The notes beneath the pieces were generated by a model. It was not told where the DNA came from. It worked only from the letters and a program-made list of their open reading frames with translations, and did no database searches. A stretch of DNA of 64,000 nt from Sceloporus undulatus (lineage: Eukaryota > Chordata > Lepidosauria > Squamata > Phrynosomatidae), in the NCBI RefSeq assembly GCF_019175285.1, contig NC_056527.1, forward strand, positions 72,917,823 to 72,981,822, in the 5' to 3' direction. The position numbers were made by a program, and so were the translations under genes. This document shows positions 44,690 through 56,049 of this stretch, piece after piece. Each line of letters opens with the position of its first letter. Within the stretch, counting starts at the first letter, position 1.

Positions 44690-44930
44690 GACTTAATCAC
44701 ATCACTCACATTAGAGGCGCTTTCACTTTCTCATCCTCTAATGAGATATATACCATCATTTGTCAACAATATCCTTCAATCCTCTGCATTGGGCAAACAG
44801 ACCAATCTCTGTGCCAGAGGAGAAATGGGCATGAATCAGATATTAGGAATGGGAATAGTCAAAAAACAGTTGCAGTCTTCAGTCTTCCTGGACATTCCAT
44901 CTCTGGGCTCTTGGACAGAGTGTAGCCTCT
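44690..44930 (+). mobile_element. Penelope-like element, GIY-YIG region
   Basis: Reads FTFSSSNEIYTIICQQYP, then LCIGQTDQSLCQRRNGHESD, IRNGNSQKTVAVF and LPGHSISGLLDRV, the layout of a Penelope-type GIY-YIG endonuclease. It is an old remnant. Confidence 0.6.
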
Positions 44931-45620
44931 CTATCAACAGACTATGTTCAGGTGAAAACAAACATCTGGACAAACTGTCTGAACAAGGAGTCAATAGATC
45001 AGGAAGAATGATCTGGATGTGTTTCAGATGATACCCAGATGTTGAGGAATGCCCATCCTCAACCTCTTTCCAACAAAGAGCAACAGGACAGTAGAGAGGT
45101 TCATATTGTGGTTTCAGTTCCTTCCAAAAGGATATGGAACACGGGACATTCTTCATCTCAAAAGAACATGCCCCTTCTTTTCCAACCATATGATCCTTTG
45201 AACCATTCCTGGACTCATCTTGCACATAAATTCAGCCTTTTATAGGGTACAGAATATTGTCTTACCAGACATTTATCTGAACTCTAAAAGAAAACACTGG
45301 CACAAATTGGATGTGAGATCTATATTAGACAGGCATCCAGCTGCTCAGATGACCTGTGTTCCTTGCAAGGTTGGACTGTAAGAGAAGAGGATTTCCAGAT
45401 TCACCATAAACATATGAGCTTGGAAGTGCATCAGACTATGCAGCCCAAATATGCATTTTGCCCCAAAGTATTACCGGCTGCTGTGTTCACACAGTGCATC
45501 AAGGCTGGTAGCTTTGTTTATCGTGTTTATGCTGTCCTGAGGACTTGTATCTCCCTTGGAAGATATAGGCAGACTATCATGTGTGAGCAAAACTGGTCTA
45601 TGTAGACAGGACCAGCTATA
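44931..45620 (+). other. Unidentified coding-like remnant
   Basis: Downstream of the Penelope-like block. Broken frames include PDIYLNSKRKHWHKLDVRSI and DRHPAAQMTCVPCK. I do not recognise the protein. It may be further Penelope sequence or a processed pseudogene. Confidence 0.3.
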
Positions 45621-45881
45621 GTGTGGCCAGATAAATGTCCTGGTTTCTAGCTATATTTAGCTGTATTTCTCTCTCTCTCCAGGTCTCTGGATTCACAAAA
45701 ATGATTCTAACCAGGATGGCTTGAAGCACCAATCAAGCTTACACTTTGTAAACCACTTAGGGAGTGCTTAAGTGCACTGATACGTGGTATAGAGATGTAC
45801 TTGCTGTTGCTATTGCTATTCCATTCCTTCCTATTTCTCTCTTTGGAAAATGACTGTAATCTGTCTTATTTTTCAAATTTA

Positions 45882-45936
45882 GGAGTCAAAGCCACCAGAG
45901 TTAATGGGATGTATTTTATATGGTGGCTTTGACTCC
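45882..45936. other. Perfect 16-bp hairpin
   Basis: GGAGTCAAAGCCACCA at 45882-45897 and its exact complement at 45921-45936 with a 23-base spacer. Confidence 0.85.
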
Positions 45937-46015
45937 CAAATAATACAGGGGCATATTTGAATACTTGGAATTGTTTTCTTTTGAGTAATCCAGCCCTTCT
46001 TACATATCTCTATAT

Positions 46016-46016
46016 C

Positions 46017-46045
<29 letters not shown>
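46016..46045. repeat. (TGTC)n microsatellite
   Basis: About six TGTC units. Confidence 0.9.
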
Positions 46046-46048
<3 letters not shown>

Positions 46049-46119
46049 AGCAAAAAGCAAACAAACAAAACAAAATATAATTCTCAACATTTCATACAAA
46101 TTAAATGTCATTTCCTTTT

Positions 46120-46240
46120 AGTATTCTAAAAGAGAGGACACAATAGGGGAAATGCAGCACAGAATAAGTAAAGAGGTAGTACAGGAACACCTGGTTAATC
46201 TAAATGAATTTAATGAATTTAAATAAACTGATATGTGAAA
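46120..46240 (+). mobile_element. CR1 LINE, linker fragment
   Basis: GGGGAAATGCAGCACAGAAT and AAGAGGTAGTACAGGAACAC match the start of the copy at 59145-60770. Confidence 0.85.
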
Positions 46241-46764
46241 GGGTAGAAAAGCTTGCGTCAATCCAGTTTATAGAAGTCTATGATAACTGTTGATGACAAA
46301 CATAACGAAGCAGAAGCAGAGACCGAAACTGAAATTGATACTGGTAACTACAGCTTGGAAAATGAGTCTGATTAAATAACCTGTCTATTCACTGAATCTT
46401 AGCCCTGCCTCCCTTCCACACATTTCCCTCCCCCTCACTTCTTTTCTGGGAAGGGTGCTTTATGTCTGTCTGATACTGTGGAGAGGAAATATAAATAATT
46501 TTCTTTATTACTAATGTCGATGGTTTCTTCTGGTTTTTTGGTGTTTTTTTAAATTGTCTGTTCCACATAAATTAGCAAAACCAAAGAGGTACCGTGCAGT
46601 TCAGGAGATTGTTGCTCCATTTGTTACAAATTTTTTTCAAGTAAATTCTGTTTCTAAAATTGTTTGAATATACTGTATTTTTAATATACCAATTGTGATA
46701 ATTTTATGCCAAATACATTGTCATATTTTATGTTCCTAAACTAACAGAGTGCCTCGGTGCTGCA

Positions 46765-47220
46765 TGCTTTAGTCACATCCCACAAATTCAAGAAGGATGT
46801 TGACAAGCTGGATTGTGTCCAGAGGAAACAGTGGACACTGGAAATCATGCCCTATGAGAAGAGACTTAGGGAGCTGGGTATGTTTAGCCTGGGGAAGAGA
46901 AGATTAATAGGTGACATGATAGCCATGTTTAAATATTAGAAGTGATGTCATACTGAGGGAGGAGCGAGCTTGTTTTCTGCTGCTTCAGAGATTGGGACAT
47001 GGTGCAATGGATGCAAACTACAGAAAAGGAGAGTCCACCTCAGCATTAGGAAGAACCCTTTGAGGATAAGAGCTGTTCAACAATGGAATACACTGCTTCA
47101 CTGTGTGGTCTCCTTCTCTGGAGTTTTTTTAAACAGAGGGTGGATGGCTGTCTTTTGCGGTTGCTTTGATTGTGTCTTCCTGCATGGCATAGGGTTGGAC
47201 TGAATGGCCCTTGTGGTCTC
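46765..47220 (+). mobile_element. CR1 LINE, 3' end
   Basis: Diverged ORF2 tail ([48 protein letters not shown]) followed by GGGTTGGACTGAATGGCCC. Confidence 0.88.
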
Positions 47221-47445
47221 GTGAGCCTTCAACTTACTGGTCAACTTATTATGGTGACTCCCCATAAATTTTTCATTGGACTTTCTTAAGCAAGGAATAC
47301 ACAGAGGTGATTTTGCAAGTTCATTTCTCCAAAATGTAGTCTACAGCTCCTGATATTCACCCAAGTAGTAACCAGGGCTGACTCGGCTTAGCTTCCAAAA
47401 TCAGAGAGAATTTGGTGCCTTTATGGTATTTAAGCCTATTAAACA
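47221..47445 (-). mobile_element. 5S rRNA-derived SINE
   Basis: The block AAGTAGTAACCAGGGCTGAC then GGCTTAGCTTCCAAAATCAG is the complement of the internal promoter region of 5S rRNA. The flanking body includes GGTGACTCCCCATAAATTTT. This matches the 5S-headed SINEs known from squamates. Confidence 0.8.
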
Positions 47446-47519
47446 CTGTATGTGAAAAAATATAAAATAATCCTTGTCTGTAATTGTAAAATCTAAATAT
47501 GAGTTATGTTAATCATCTT

Positions 47520-47960
47520 AATATATTGCAGGGGTAGCTGTGTTGGCCATTTAGCAAATTCAAACAAACATCCACCAAATGTTGATACCATTATTGGCCA
47601 ACCGAAGTCCTATTGATATGCAAATAGATTTAAATTTCCTGGACTTTGTTAAACTCCCAATTCCCACATGGCCAGAATCAGGAGGGGTCAGCCTGCAAAA
47701 TTTACCCTGCTCATACCCTCTTAACTAAGGACAGAAACAACAAAATGCAAGCATCTTCCTAACATCTCCCATTTTTTTATCCTGTTTGGTTTGTAACATC
47801 TTGCTTGATGAAGAAGGCAGTGGAGCTTCAGAAGCTTGCAACAAGTATATTGTAATAATAATAATAACTTTATTACGGCCATTTGGCCAGCACACAAGTA
47901 TATTGTGTATTTTGGTTGGTCAGTAAAGGCATCACTGTTTCATGGATTTTTGTTTGAATT
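47520..47960. mobile_element. Penelope-like terminal segment (tentative)
   Basis: AGGGGTAGCTGTGTTGGCC and GATGAAGAAGGCAGTGGAGC with TTCAGAAGCTTGCAACAAG resemble widespread reptile repeat ends often attached to Penelope-like elements. An AAT-rich insert sits at 47853-47865. Confidence 0.4.
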
Positions 47961-49014
47961 TCCTAATATATTGGTCAATTTTGGAATCAAAAAGGAATAC
48001 TTAGGAAGTCCAAAATGTGGGTGAGAAGAGTTTAGAAAGCATCCCTACACTAGTTCACTGAATCAGATTGCATCAATTCATTTTATGAAACTCTTTGGAT
48101 AAATTATGAATCATATTTGTTCAGTGCTAATGAAACACAATTTTATTCTTAATTTTTTTTTCTTAACATGTAATGCTGTTTCATTGACACATAAATCTCA
48201 ACAGAAAATATTACTTTGATAGCAAAAAAAGAGAAAAGGATAAAAGTGTGTTGCAAAAAAATATTCTTACAACCCTATAAAATGTCTCTTTTTTCTGCTA
48301 AAATTGTTTATCCAACAACACATTTTCCACTTGACTGTTTTAGTCTAGCAGTATGATTTATTATTGCCTATAAGCAGGTCTCTGATTTTTGTTGTTAGCA
48401 ACTTTGGATACAAGGGAGCTTTTAAACATTTTTACATCCTACGGGAATATTTCCTTTAGCAAGCATAGAAAAATTTTTATGATTTATATTCCTCCCCAGA
48501 AGAAAATGCATAATAAAACATAATGTATTCCATGAGCATGAATGATCAGATAGTCAAAAATGTATGCGTATTTTGCATGCCTATGTCAGCTTAGACTATT
48601 CCAGTTTGAATTTTATCATGGGAATATAATCTTACCAAACATTTCAGAGTATTATTATTTGTTATGTCTGATGAGCTAATAAAAACATCTGTTTATTTTT
48701 AGATGCATTTATTTACCTGCAACTGCCTATGTTGTGGCAGGAAGGATGCAATTAAAAATCAAGATATCTTCTTACAAAACTTGTAAAAATGCAATATAAA
48801 AGAAGAATTTTCCCCATAATATATACACAAATCTAAATATAAGAAAACAAACAGTATTTAAAGTTCTATAGATGATAGTAATGAGAGCATGAGTATATCA
48901 TGGAGTTAGATGGTGATGGGGAGATGTGGAGATTATAGTTTTCCTCACTTTGGAGGAAAGAGTAAAACTCAATTGTATATGTGTGGGCACTTAGCCATTA
49001 AATGACAATATGAA
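47961..49014. other. No gene or repeat recognised
   Basis: About 1 kb, AT-rich, no repeat hallmark. Confidence 0.45.
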
Positions 49015-49890
49015 CTGTAAAGTTGAAGGCTTTCATGGCCAGCATCCATAGTTCTTTGTGGGTTTTTGGGGCTATGTGACCATGTTCCAGAAAAGTTTCT
49101 TCCTGACATTTCGCCAGTATCTGCAGAGAATGCTCTGCCTGGAAAAAGTTGGGTGTATATATACTGTGTGAGCCTGGGAATGCAGGAGTGATTTGCATGT
49201 GTATTGTTCTGTGCTGATCGCTGGCCTCAGGCTGGGAGGCTAATGCAAAAGAGGATTAATGTCTGCTAATTGGTGATCACTATCTGCTGGGAAAGGCCCT
49301 GACTCTGGATGGTTTACCATTTGCATTTGCTGAGTCCTTATTTTGCTATTCCTCAGGACTGGTAGCCAAATTTTGTTCACTTTAAGGATTTCTTCTTTCC
49401 GGTTGAAATTGTCCAGGTGTTTGTGGATTTCAATGGCTTCCCTGTGCATCCTGACAATGGTAGTGGTTGGCACGGTCCAGAACTTCAGTGTTTTCAAACA
49501 GTATTTTATGCCCAAGATGGTTTGTAGCATGTTCTGCTACTGCTGATTTTTCTGGCTGACCCAGTCTGCAGTGTCTCTTGTGTTCCTTGATTCTTGTTTG
49601 CACACTGCGTTTGGTGGTCCCTTTGTAGACTTGTCCACAGCTGCATGGTATGTGGTAAACTCCTGTGGCTGTGAGAGGGTCTCTGGTCCTTGGCTGAGTG
49701 CAGCATTTGCTGGATTTTCTTCGTCGGTTTGTAAACCATTTGAAGGTTGTGCTTCCTCACCACTTTGCCTATTCTGTCTGTGACTCCTTTGATGGATGGT
49801 AAAAATACATTCGCTTTGGGTGGCTGCTTGTCTTCACTTCTCTGGGTTTTCCTGGGCCTGGCAGCCCTTCTGATGTCTGAGTTGGAATAA
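49015..49890 (-). mobile_element. Penelope-like element, C-terminal part and 3' end
   Basis: The minus strand carries the RT C-terminal to GIY-YIG region in pieces, including VRKHNLQMVYKPTKKIQQML and LHREAIEIHKH-like residues (MHREAIEIHKHLDNFNRKEE). The 3' end is at 49015-49240 with GTTGAAGGCTTTCATGGCC and TTTCGCCAGTATCTGCAGAG. The copy is broken in several places and looks immobile. Confidence 0.85.
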
Positions 49891-49982
49891 CCATTAGCCA
49901 GTAGAGCCCAGACATCAGGCCCAGGAAAACCCAGAGAAGTGAAGACAAACAGTAACCCAAAGGGAACGTATTTTTACCCTGG
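49798..49982. repeat. Inverted repeat at Penelope-like element edge
   Basis: About 80-bp arms: GGTAAAAATACATTC to CTGGGTTTTCCTGGGCCTG at left, mirrored by CAGGCCCAGGAAAACCCAG to CGTATTTTTACCC at right. Confidence 0.85.
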
Positions 49983-50019
49983 GTGAGAAATAAAATCATT
50001 TTAAAACCATACAAAAGTT

Positions 50020-50945
50020 AATAAAGAAAACACACATCCCAATTAAGAACTTTCCCCGCTTGCCCATTAAAAGCCTACTTGAATAAAAATGCCTGCCAGC
50101 AAAAAGAAAGCAAGGAGAAGGACAGTCTAGCCTCACATGTAAGGGATTCCAGTAGATGGAAGCAGCCACTGAGAAGGCTCTCTCTTTCTTTTGTGTCCTT
50201 GCCAAGTGACCCTGGAGTATCACACAGGAAAAAGGACATCCTTTTTCCATCCTTTTCTTGTCCTTTTGTCAGATCACGCGAAAGATTATCAGATAACGTT
50301 GAGCTAATGTGGTAATTATCCCACCAGTGAAGTGTAATTTTCTGCAATCACGTGAAAGGCTATCATGCAACGTACACTTATCCTGTCATTATCCTGTCAG
50401 TGAAGTAGAATTTTCTTGTCATTTTTCATTAACAGAAGTTTACGTTATTCAAAAGTGACAGGACAATTCTACTTCATTGACAGGATAAAGACAGGATAAG
50501 TGTGACGTATGGTAAGACTTTTGTGCAATCACAGGATAAGGATGGGAGCGATCCACTTCACTCCCGTCCTTTCTCCCCTCGTCTGATAATCTCTCTTGTG
50601 AGAGAGAACATTTTCGTTCAAGCATTCTTTTACTGGATAAGCAGGGAAGCTTCTTATTGAGATGTGGTGTACCTTCCCTTGTAGATCTTAACGTTTTGGC
50701 AGGTTCATATGGACAGTTACGGTCTTTCAGACAATCTGGGTGTGAGCCATATAGAGCTTTATAGGTCATAACCAGCATTCTGAATTATGCCCAGAAACAA
50801 ACCAGCAGCCAAAAAAGCTGTTTTAACAAGGGAGTTATATGTTCCCGTTAACCAGTCCCAATCAGCATTCTAGACACAACATTTTGGACCTGTTGAAGTT
50901 TCTGAACAGTTTCCAAAGGCAGTCCCACACTGAGTGTGTATTTAG
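50020..50945 (-). mobile_element. L2-like LINE, interrupted by a foldback element
   Basis: On the minus strand MLVMTYKALYGSHPDCLKDR and CPYEPAKTLRSTREG (50640-50778) and, further 3', a PSQWLLPSTG-like piece at 50140-50180 belong to one L2 C-terminal region. The block 50222-50600 lies between them. Confidence 0.75.
50222..50600. mobile_element. Foldback MITE (family E) inserted in L2
   Basis: Inverted arms: AACGTACACTTATCCTGTCA and GTGAAGTAGAATTTTCTTGT at left pair with ACAGGACAATTCTACTTCAT and GACAGGATAAGTGTGACGTA at right around 50435. Ends resemble GATAATCT/AGATTATC. Confidence 0.7.
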
Positions 50946-51563
50946 GCATGTGCAGGTTTTGTAACTGAACTTCCCCACCTTATCATCCCTTGGAAGCCCT
51001 TCCAGCCCTCAAGCATGCTAATGCAGTTGTGGTGCAAGGGTGAGCTGTCTTTGAAAACTGGATGGAAGCAGCTTTTGTAATCAGAGCCCTTCTGCCAGTG
51101 GCTCCAAACTCAATAGAACTTCTTAGTTATGACTAATTTAAATCCCATTGATTTTAATCTGGCTGATCGAAGCATTGTTGGATCCACTTGTTGGATCATT
51201 CATCTACAATGTATTTTTCTAATATTTTATTCTTTTGAGTTGTCAGATTATTTCAATTATATAGCATCTTTAAAAACTATGACAACATACAACACCTACT
51301 TAGGAGCATAAACAAAGAAAGACATTAACAGCACTGTGATTATGCTGAGAATGTATTTTGATGACTTGGAAAGATGTTGTGAGATTAAGAGCACAGAAAA
51401 AATCTAGAGGGAATAGAATTACCATTTAGCATGATGTCACAGAGAGGTTTGCTTTAGCTATGTCTCACTTCTGAGATATTAGCAATTAGTCTGTAGTGGT
51501 GTCCATTGGCAATACAAGAGGGCTGTATGCATTTTCATGCTCTCAGGTTTTCCAACAACACAC
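50946..51563. other. No gene or repeat recognised
   Basis: Intergenic. Confidence 0.5.
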
Positions 51564-51566
51564 TTA

Positions 51567-51940
51567 GAACCTTATCGCACACACAATTTTAAACGTTTTG
51601 GGGACTGAAGGAGGACGCTCGTGTGTGTACACATCCGGCAGAAAACGGAGTTTATCGCACACAATGACGTCCTCCAAAAGGCCCCATTCCGTCCCCTGGC
51701 ACGCACCTGTTCGTGTCCAGTCCTGACGGGTGTGATTTTTGCCTGATGGACTACCTTCTGTCAGCAAAATATGGCGCCTGTCAGGACTGGATGGGAACAG
51801 GTGCGCACCGGGGGACAGAATGGGGCCTCTTGGAGGATGTCTTCATGTGCGATAAACTCCGTTTTCTGCCGGATGCTCGCGCACACGAGTGTCCTCCTTC
51901 AGTCCCCAAAACGTTTAACATTGTGTGTGCGATAAGGTTC
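51567..51940. mobile_element. Harbinger-like MITE with TTA duplication
   Basis: 374-bp near-complete palindrome. Ends are GAACCTTATCGCACACA and its complement, flanked by TTA at 51564-51566 and 51941-51943. Inner arms include CCGGCAGAAAACGGAGTTTA and its complement. A TTA target duplication is the PIF/Harbinger signature. CpG-rich for this region. Confidence 0.85.
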
Positions 51941-52285
51941 TTATTTTCCTTTACTATAAGGTTTAATGTCTGCTTTCAATATCGGTTGTATGCCCTACCT
52001 TACAGTGCAGTGTTTATTTAAAGGTGCCTCTGTTTGAAGGACTGTCCAGTTTAAACATAAAGGAAAACGAGGATATTAAGACTGGCCACCAATAATTAGT
52101 TCCTGATAACAGACTGAGAATTCACACAGGAAAAACTGATCAGTCTGTTCCACTATGGTGAGACACGTATTCTATTTAAATTATAGTAATTATTGCAAGA
52201 ATTAGCACACAGCACTTTAGAAAATTTATATAGGATAGGATGTGTACATCCATATGCTCTTTTGTCTTGTCTTTGGGTGATGCAT

Positions 52286-52286
52286 T

Positions 52287-52318
<32 letters not shown>
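52286..52318. repeat. (TC)n microsatellite
   Basis: About sixteen TC units. Confidence 0.95.
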
Positions 52319-52321
<3 letters not shown>

Positions 52322-52589
52322 GGCAATGCATAAGTGGCTACTCTATTATTTAACCTAGATGAAACTATTAGATCTGTTCCCATGAGTGAAAATCATTTCT
52401 TGAATGGTTAGTGTGCCACTTAATAGAACCAATGGTTAATTAGCTATAGCTTACAGAGGTGAGCTTTTGTAGCAGTGTAGTAGCTAAGAGTGTGACAAAG
52501 GAAATGCCTGGCTCAACTCTGCTTTGAATTCACTAGGTAGATGGATCAGACAAAGGCCTCGCCTCTTGTCCTTTCTTATCAGCCCTCAC

Positions 52590-52599
52590 NNNNNNNNNN
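52590..52599. other. Assembly gap
   Basis: 10 N. Confidence 1.
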
Positions 52600-52637
52600 C
52601 TCTCTAATATGGGAATATTAACGCTTACATTATGGCA

Positions 52638-52693
<56 letters not shown>

Positions 52694-53660
52694 TCTGCCT
52701 TTCTTCCAATATAGGGACTCAAGGTGGTGAACAAGTATAAAACAATACAATTTAAAAACAATACAAAATATTAAAATACATAAATATAAAATTTAAAAAC
52801 CAATTAAACAATTTTAAGGATTAAAATAGTTATAAATTAAAATATAATATATTAAAATATAAATCATTAAAATTTGTATAGCCCAGCATTAAAAACCTAG
52901 TCCTTCTCAGCTTAATAGGCCTGACTGCACAGGAATGACTTTACCTGGTGTCAGAAGGATAGTAAGGATGATGTCATTCTGGCCTCTCTAGAGAGGGAGT
53001 TCCAAAGCTTGGGAGCAGCCACTGAGAAGGCCCTCTCTCTTGTTCCCACCAAACGCATCTGAGAGGGTGGTGGGACAGAGAGAAGAGCCTCTCCAGATGA
53101 TCTTCTCTGAAGGGCTTGTACAGGGAGATACAGTCCTTCAAATAGCCTGGACCCAAGCCATATAGAGCTTTACAGGTCAAAACCAGCCCTTTGAATTGTG
53201 CCCAGAAATGGATTGGCACCCAATGGAGCTGTTGCAAGAAGGGAGTTCTATGCTCCCTGTAGCCAGCTTCAGTTAACAGCCTGACTGCAGCTCTTTGAAA
53301 CAGCTGAAATTTCTGAGCACCTTTCAAAAGTAGCCCCACATAGAGTGCATTACAGTAATCCAGACGGAATGTAACCAAGGCATGTACCACCATGGCCAGA
53401 TCTAACTTCTCAAGGAACGGGTGCAGCTAGAGCACAAGTTTTAGCTGTGTGAAAGCACTCCTGGTTACCACTGATATCTGGGCTTCCAGGCTCAGTGCTA
53501 AATCCAGAAGTACCCCCAATCTACAAATCTGAGTTTTTGGGAGATTGTAACCTCATCTAATACAGGTGGAATCCCTATTCCTGGATCCGTCTTTTGACTG
53601 ACCAGGAGCACTTCTGTCTTGCCTGGATTAAGCTTCAATTTGTTTGCCCTCATCCAATAG
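52638..53660 (-). mobile_element. L2-like LINE, RT end to 3' tail
   Basis: The best L2 copy here. An open stretch on the minus strand (53393-52974) reads FRLDYCNALYVGL, LLTEAGYREHRTPFLQQLHW, then VPIHFWAQFKGLVLTCKALY, GLGPGYLKDC and WLLPSFGTPSLERPE. Upstream is KLNPGKTEVLL (RT C-terminus). The tail is (ATT)n at 52640-52691 on the plus strand. Confidence 0.92.
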
Positions 53661-53661
53661 A

Positions 53662-53990
53662 TTTCCTGCATGGCATGGAGTTAGACTGGATGGCCCCTGT
53701 GGTCTCTCTGATTCTCTGATTCATCCACTGAGTCACCATGAATCAAGGTCCATTCAAGTCAACAACTCTATGGTTCTAGTGCAACACACTACCTCACAGT
53801 GGTGGCGTCTCATTCTTTGAAGGTTTTAAAACAGAGGCTGAATGGCCATCTGTTGGGGGTGCTTTGATTCGGTGTTCCTGCATGATAGGGGGTTTAACTG
53901 GATGGCCCCTATGGTCTCTCTGATTCTCTGATTCATCCAGTGGGTCACCATGAGTCAAGGTCGATTCAAGGGCAGTTAACAACAGCAATA
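53662..53990 (+). mobile_element. Duplicated CR1 3' end with BovB-like tail
   Basis: Two copies, about 215 bp apart, of a CR1 3' end (TGGATGGCCCCTGTGGTCTC, then GATTCTCTGATTCATCCA) followed by GTCACCATGAATCAAGGTC or GTCACCATGAGTCAAGGTCG. The last part resembles the 3' terminus of BovB (GGCAGTTAACAACAGC). Confidence 0.7.
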
Positions 53991-54330
53991 AAGTATAAGT
54001 ATCCATCTTCACAGAAGTTGGAAACCCATTTTCCCAATCCTACCCCACAATCCAGTGTTCTTTCTCTTTTTCTCAGCTATGTTTTATCTCTCCCTCTCTC
54101 CCACTCTTTTTCTTCTTCATTTATCTGCTATCTGTTCCCACTGCACATTTTCCATTTACAAAAGTGTTAGGAAGCTAGGGAAAACTTTTTTTTCCCTGCT
54201 GAAATCTGATATTGGAAACTTCTTTGAGTTTCAGCAATGAAATCTCACATCCTCATATGCTTGTGGCTTGGTCACCTTACTCCTGTTAGGTTACTGCTAT
54301 TTGTTCTACAAGGAGTTGGCTGTGAGGATG

Positions 54331-54425
54331 GTCTATATCACTGGTACCCAAACCTTTTGGGCTATCACCCCCTTTCCTCTTTGGTGATAACTCTAGAGCC
54401 CACCCCCATGCACTTTTTTTGATAT
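54331..54425 (+). mobile_element. hAT-like terminal fragment
   Basis: CACTGGTACCCAAACCTTTT and GGGCTATCACCCCCTTTCC resemble the CAGTGGTTCCCAACC start of hAT elements. Confidence 0.55.
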
Positions 54426-54482
54426 TAGGTCTACTGTTCTACTGCACATTCAGAGTAACCAATCTTGGTCTATGCTCCCTTT

Positions 54483-54715
54483 GGCCTGTTACAGACTGCC
54501 AAAATAAAGCTGCTTTGGGTCTTTTTGGAGGTATGCTGTTTAAATGATGCATGCACCCTAAGAATCCGGAAGCGGTACCAAAGCTGCACTCCAGTGCTTA
54601 GGAATGGAGTGTGGCTTTGGCGCGACCTCCGGACTCTTAAGACCCATGCATCATTTAAATAGCATATCTCCAAAGAGACCTGAAGCAGCTTTATTTTGGC
54701 AGTCTGTAACAGGCC
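54483..54715. mobile_element. Palindromic MITE family B, copy 4
   Basis: 233 bp with perfect ends GGCCTGTTACAGACTGCC and complement, flanked by TTT on each side (54480-54482 and 54716-54718). It is the inverse orientation of the 63516 copy. Confidence 0.9.
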
Positions 54716-54799
54716 TTTGTCGCCTGTGGAGCAGCAACCAAGTACAGTAACTAGCTGAGGAGTGACTGAAAACCCTCTCAACCATGTTGGCATTGTGGC

Positions 54800-54893
54800 A
54801 GAGAAATACACAGCTAAAGCACTCCTGAAATATATCCATCCAGCCTGTGTTTAAAGATCTCCAAAGAAGGAGAGTCCACCACACACTGAGGCA
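54800..54893 (-). mobile_element. CR1 LINE, 3' fragment
   Basis: CATCCAGCCTGTGTTTAAAG and CTCCAAAGAAGGAGAGTCC, reverse CR1 tail. Confidence 0.75.
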
Positions 54894-56045
54894 TCCTTGC
54901 TTTCTCTGCAGACTTCAGAATGATGACTGATTAACTAATTATGTGTGTGTGTTTTTATCAACTACAGTTGTCACAACTGATTTTTGTGACATGCCCTAAA
55001 ATCAGATGCGATGAGGTATATTTGATGGATAAAATAAAATAAATAATGAAAGACTGAAAATTTCCATTGCTTTGTTGGACAGGCCATGGTTTCCGATATT
55101 TCATAATACACCTGCAAAGAGGCTAATAACAGGTTAATAAACATCTTGATTCATCTGGATTATATCACCTGTCTATCTAGTTCACTAAACACACACTGCT
55201 TTCAATTGCCTCTCCTTACAGTAATACATATAATAAATGTACAAGGAATGTACAAACTTATGCAGCAGCCACTGATGGCTTGAATCCAACTATTCCAGGG
55301 ATATGATTTCATACCTTGGACAGCTCCTTTTAAAATTCAGATTAAAACTGGGAGTGGTTTCACAGCCCTACTGACATTGGAACCACCAGAAGCGACTGAT
55401 TTACACTAAAATTGTCTGAAGAAAGAGGTGTACATTTATTATTTTAACCCACATTGTCCTGGTGTGGAAACTGGTTTTGGCTTAACTTTAATAATATTGC
55501 TCCAGAACTGTTGCACTTCCTTTTTCTCAGTGAAAAACTAGCTTTATAAAAACTGGAGAGACCACAAAACTAGACTGAAATGCCTTTCTACAGGATGTCT
55601 GACCCAATGCCTGACAATAATTAGTTCAGGTTAATTACAGCAAATCTGTAGATTTGTAGCCTCAAATCATCTCTTCCTCTAAGCTGCAGCCTCCTGAGGT
55701 TCCATTGATGAGCTCTGCATCCTAAGGGTGGATTTAAAGTAATGAATTTGTCTCTAATAAGATTCATAGGTTTGTTCCCTAAGCAATGGTGTCAATTACA
55801 CAGTCTAACACTGATGGCTTATTTTGCTGGGAAATGGAGAAAATTAGGGCTCGTGTTTTATTTTTGTTTAGTTTTAAATCCATGTAGGCGTCTAATATTT
55901 TATAGTCTTTCTGTTACAAGTAATGCATACTAGCTTGATAGAAACATATAGAGCAACACAGTAATAAATACAAAAAAATAATAATCTAATATCCTATACC
56001 ACTAAAAGGAAATGATAAATTTAAGTGTGCTTTCTGATTCTTTCT
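54894..56045. other. Repeat-free stretch, possible conserved non-coding DNA
   Basis: About 1.1 kb with no repeat hallmark and no gene recognised. Confidence 0.35.
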
Positions 56046-56049
56046 GTGG

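Noticed and set aside
51564-52021. Open frames on both strands sharing CPPSVPKTF residues
   Set aside because: They are the two arms of one palindromic MITE read on opposite strands.
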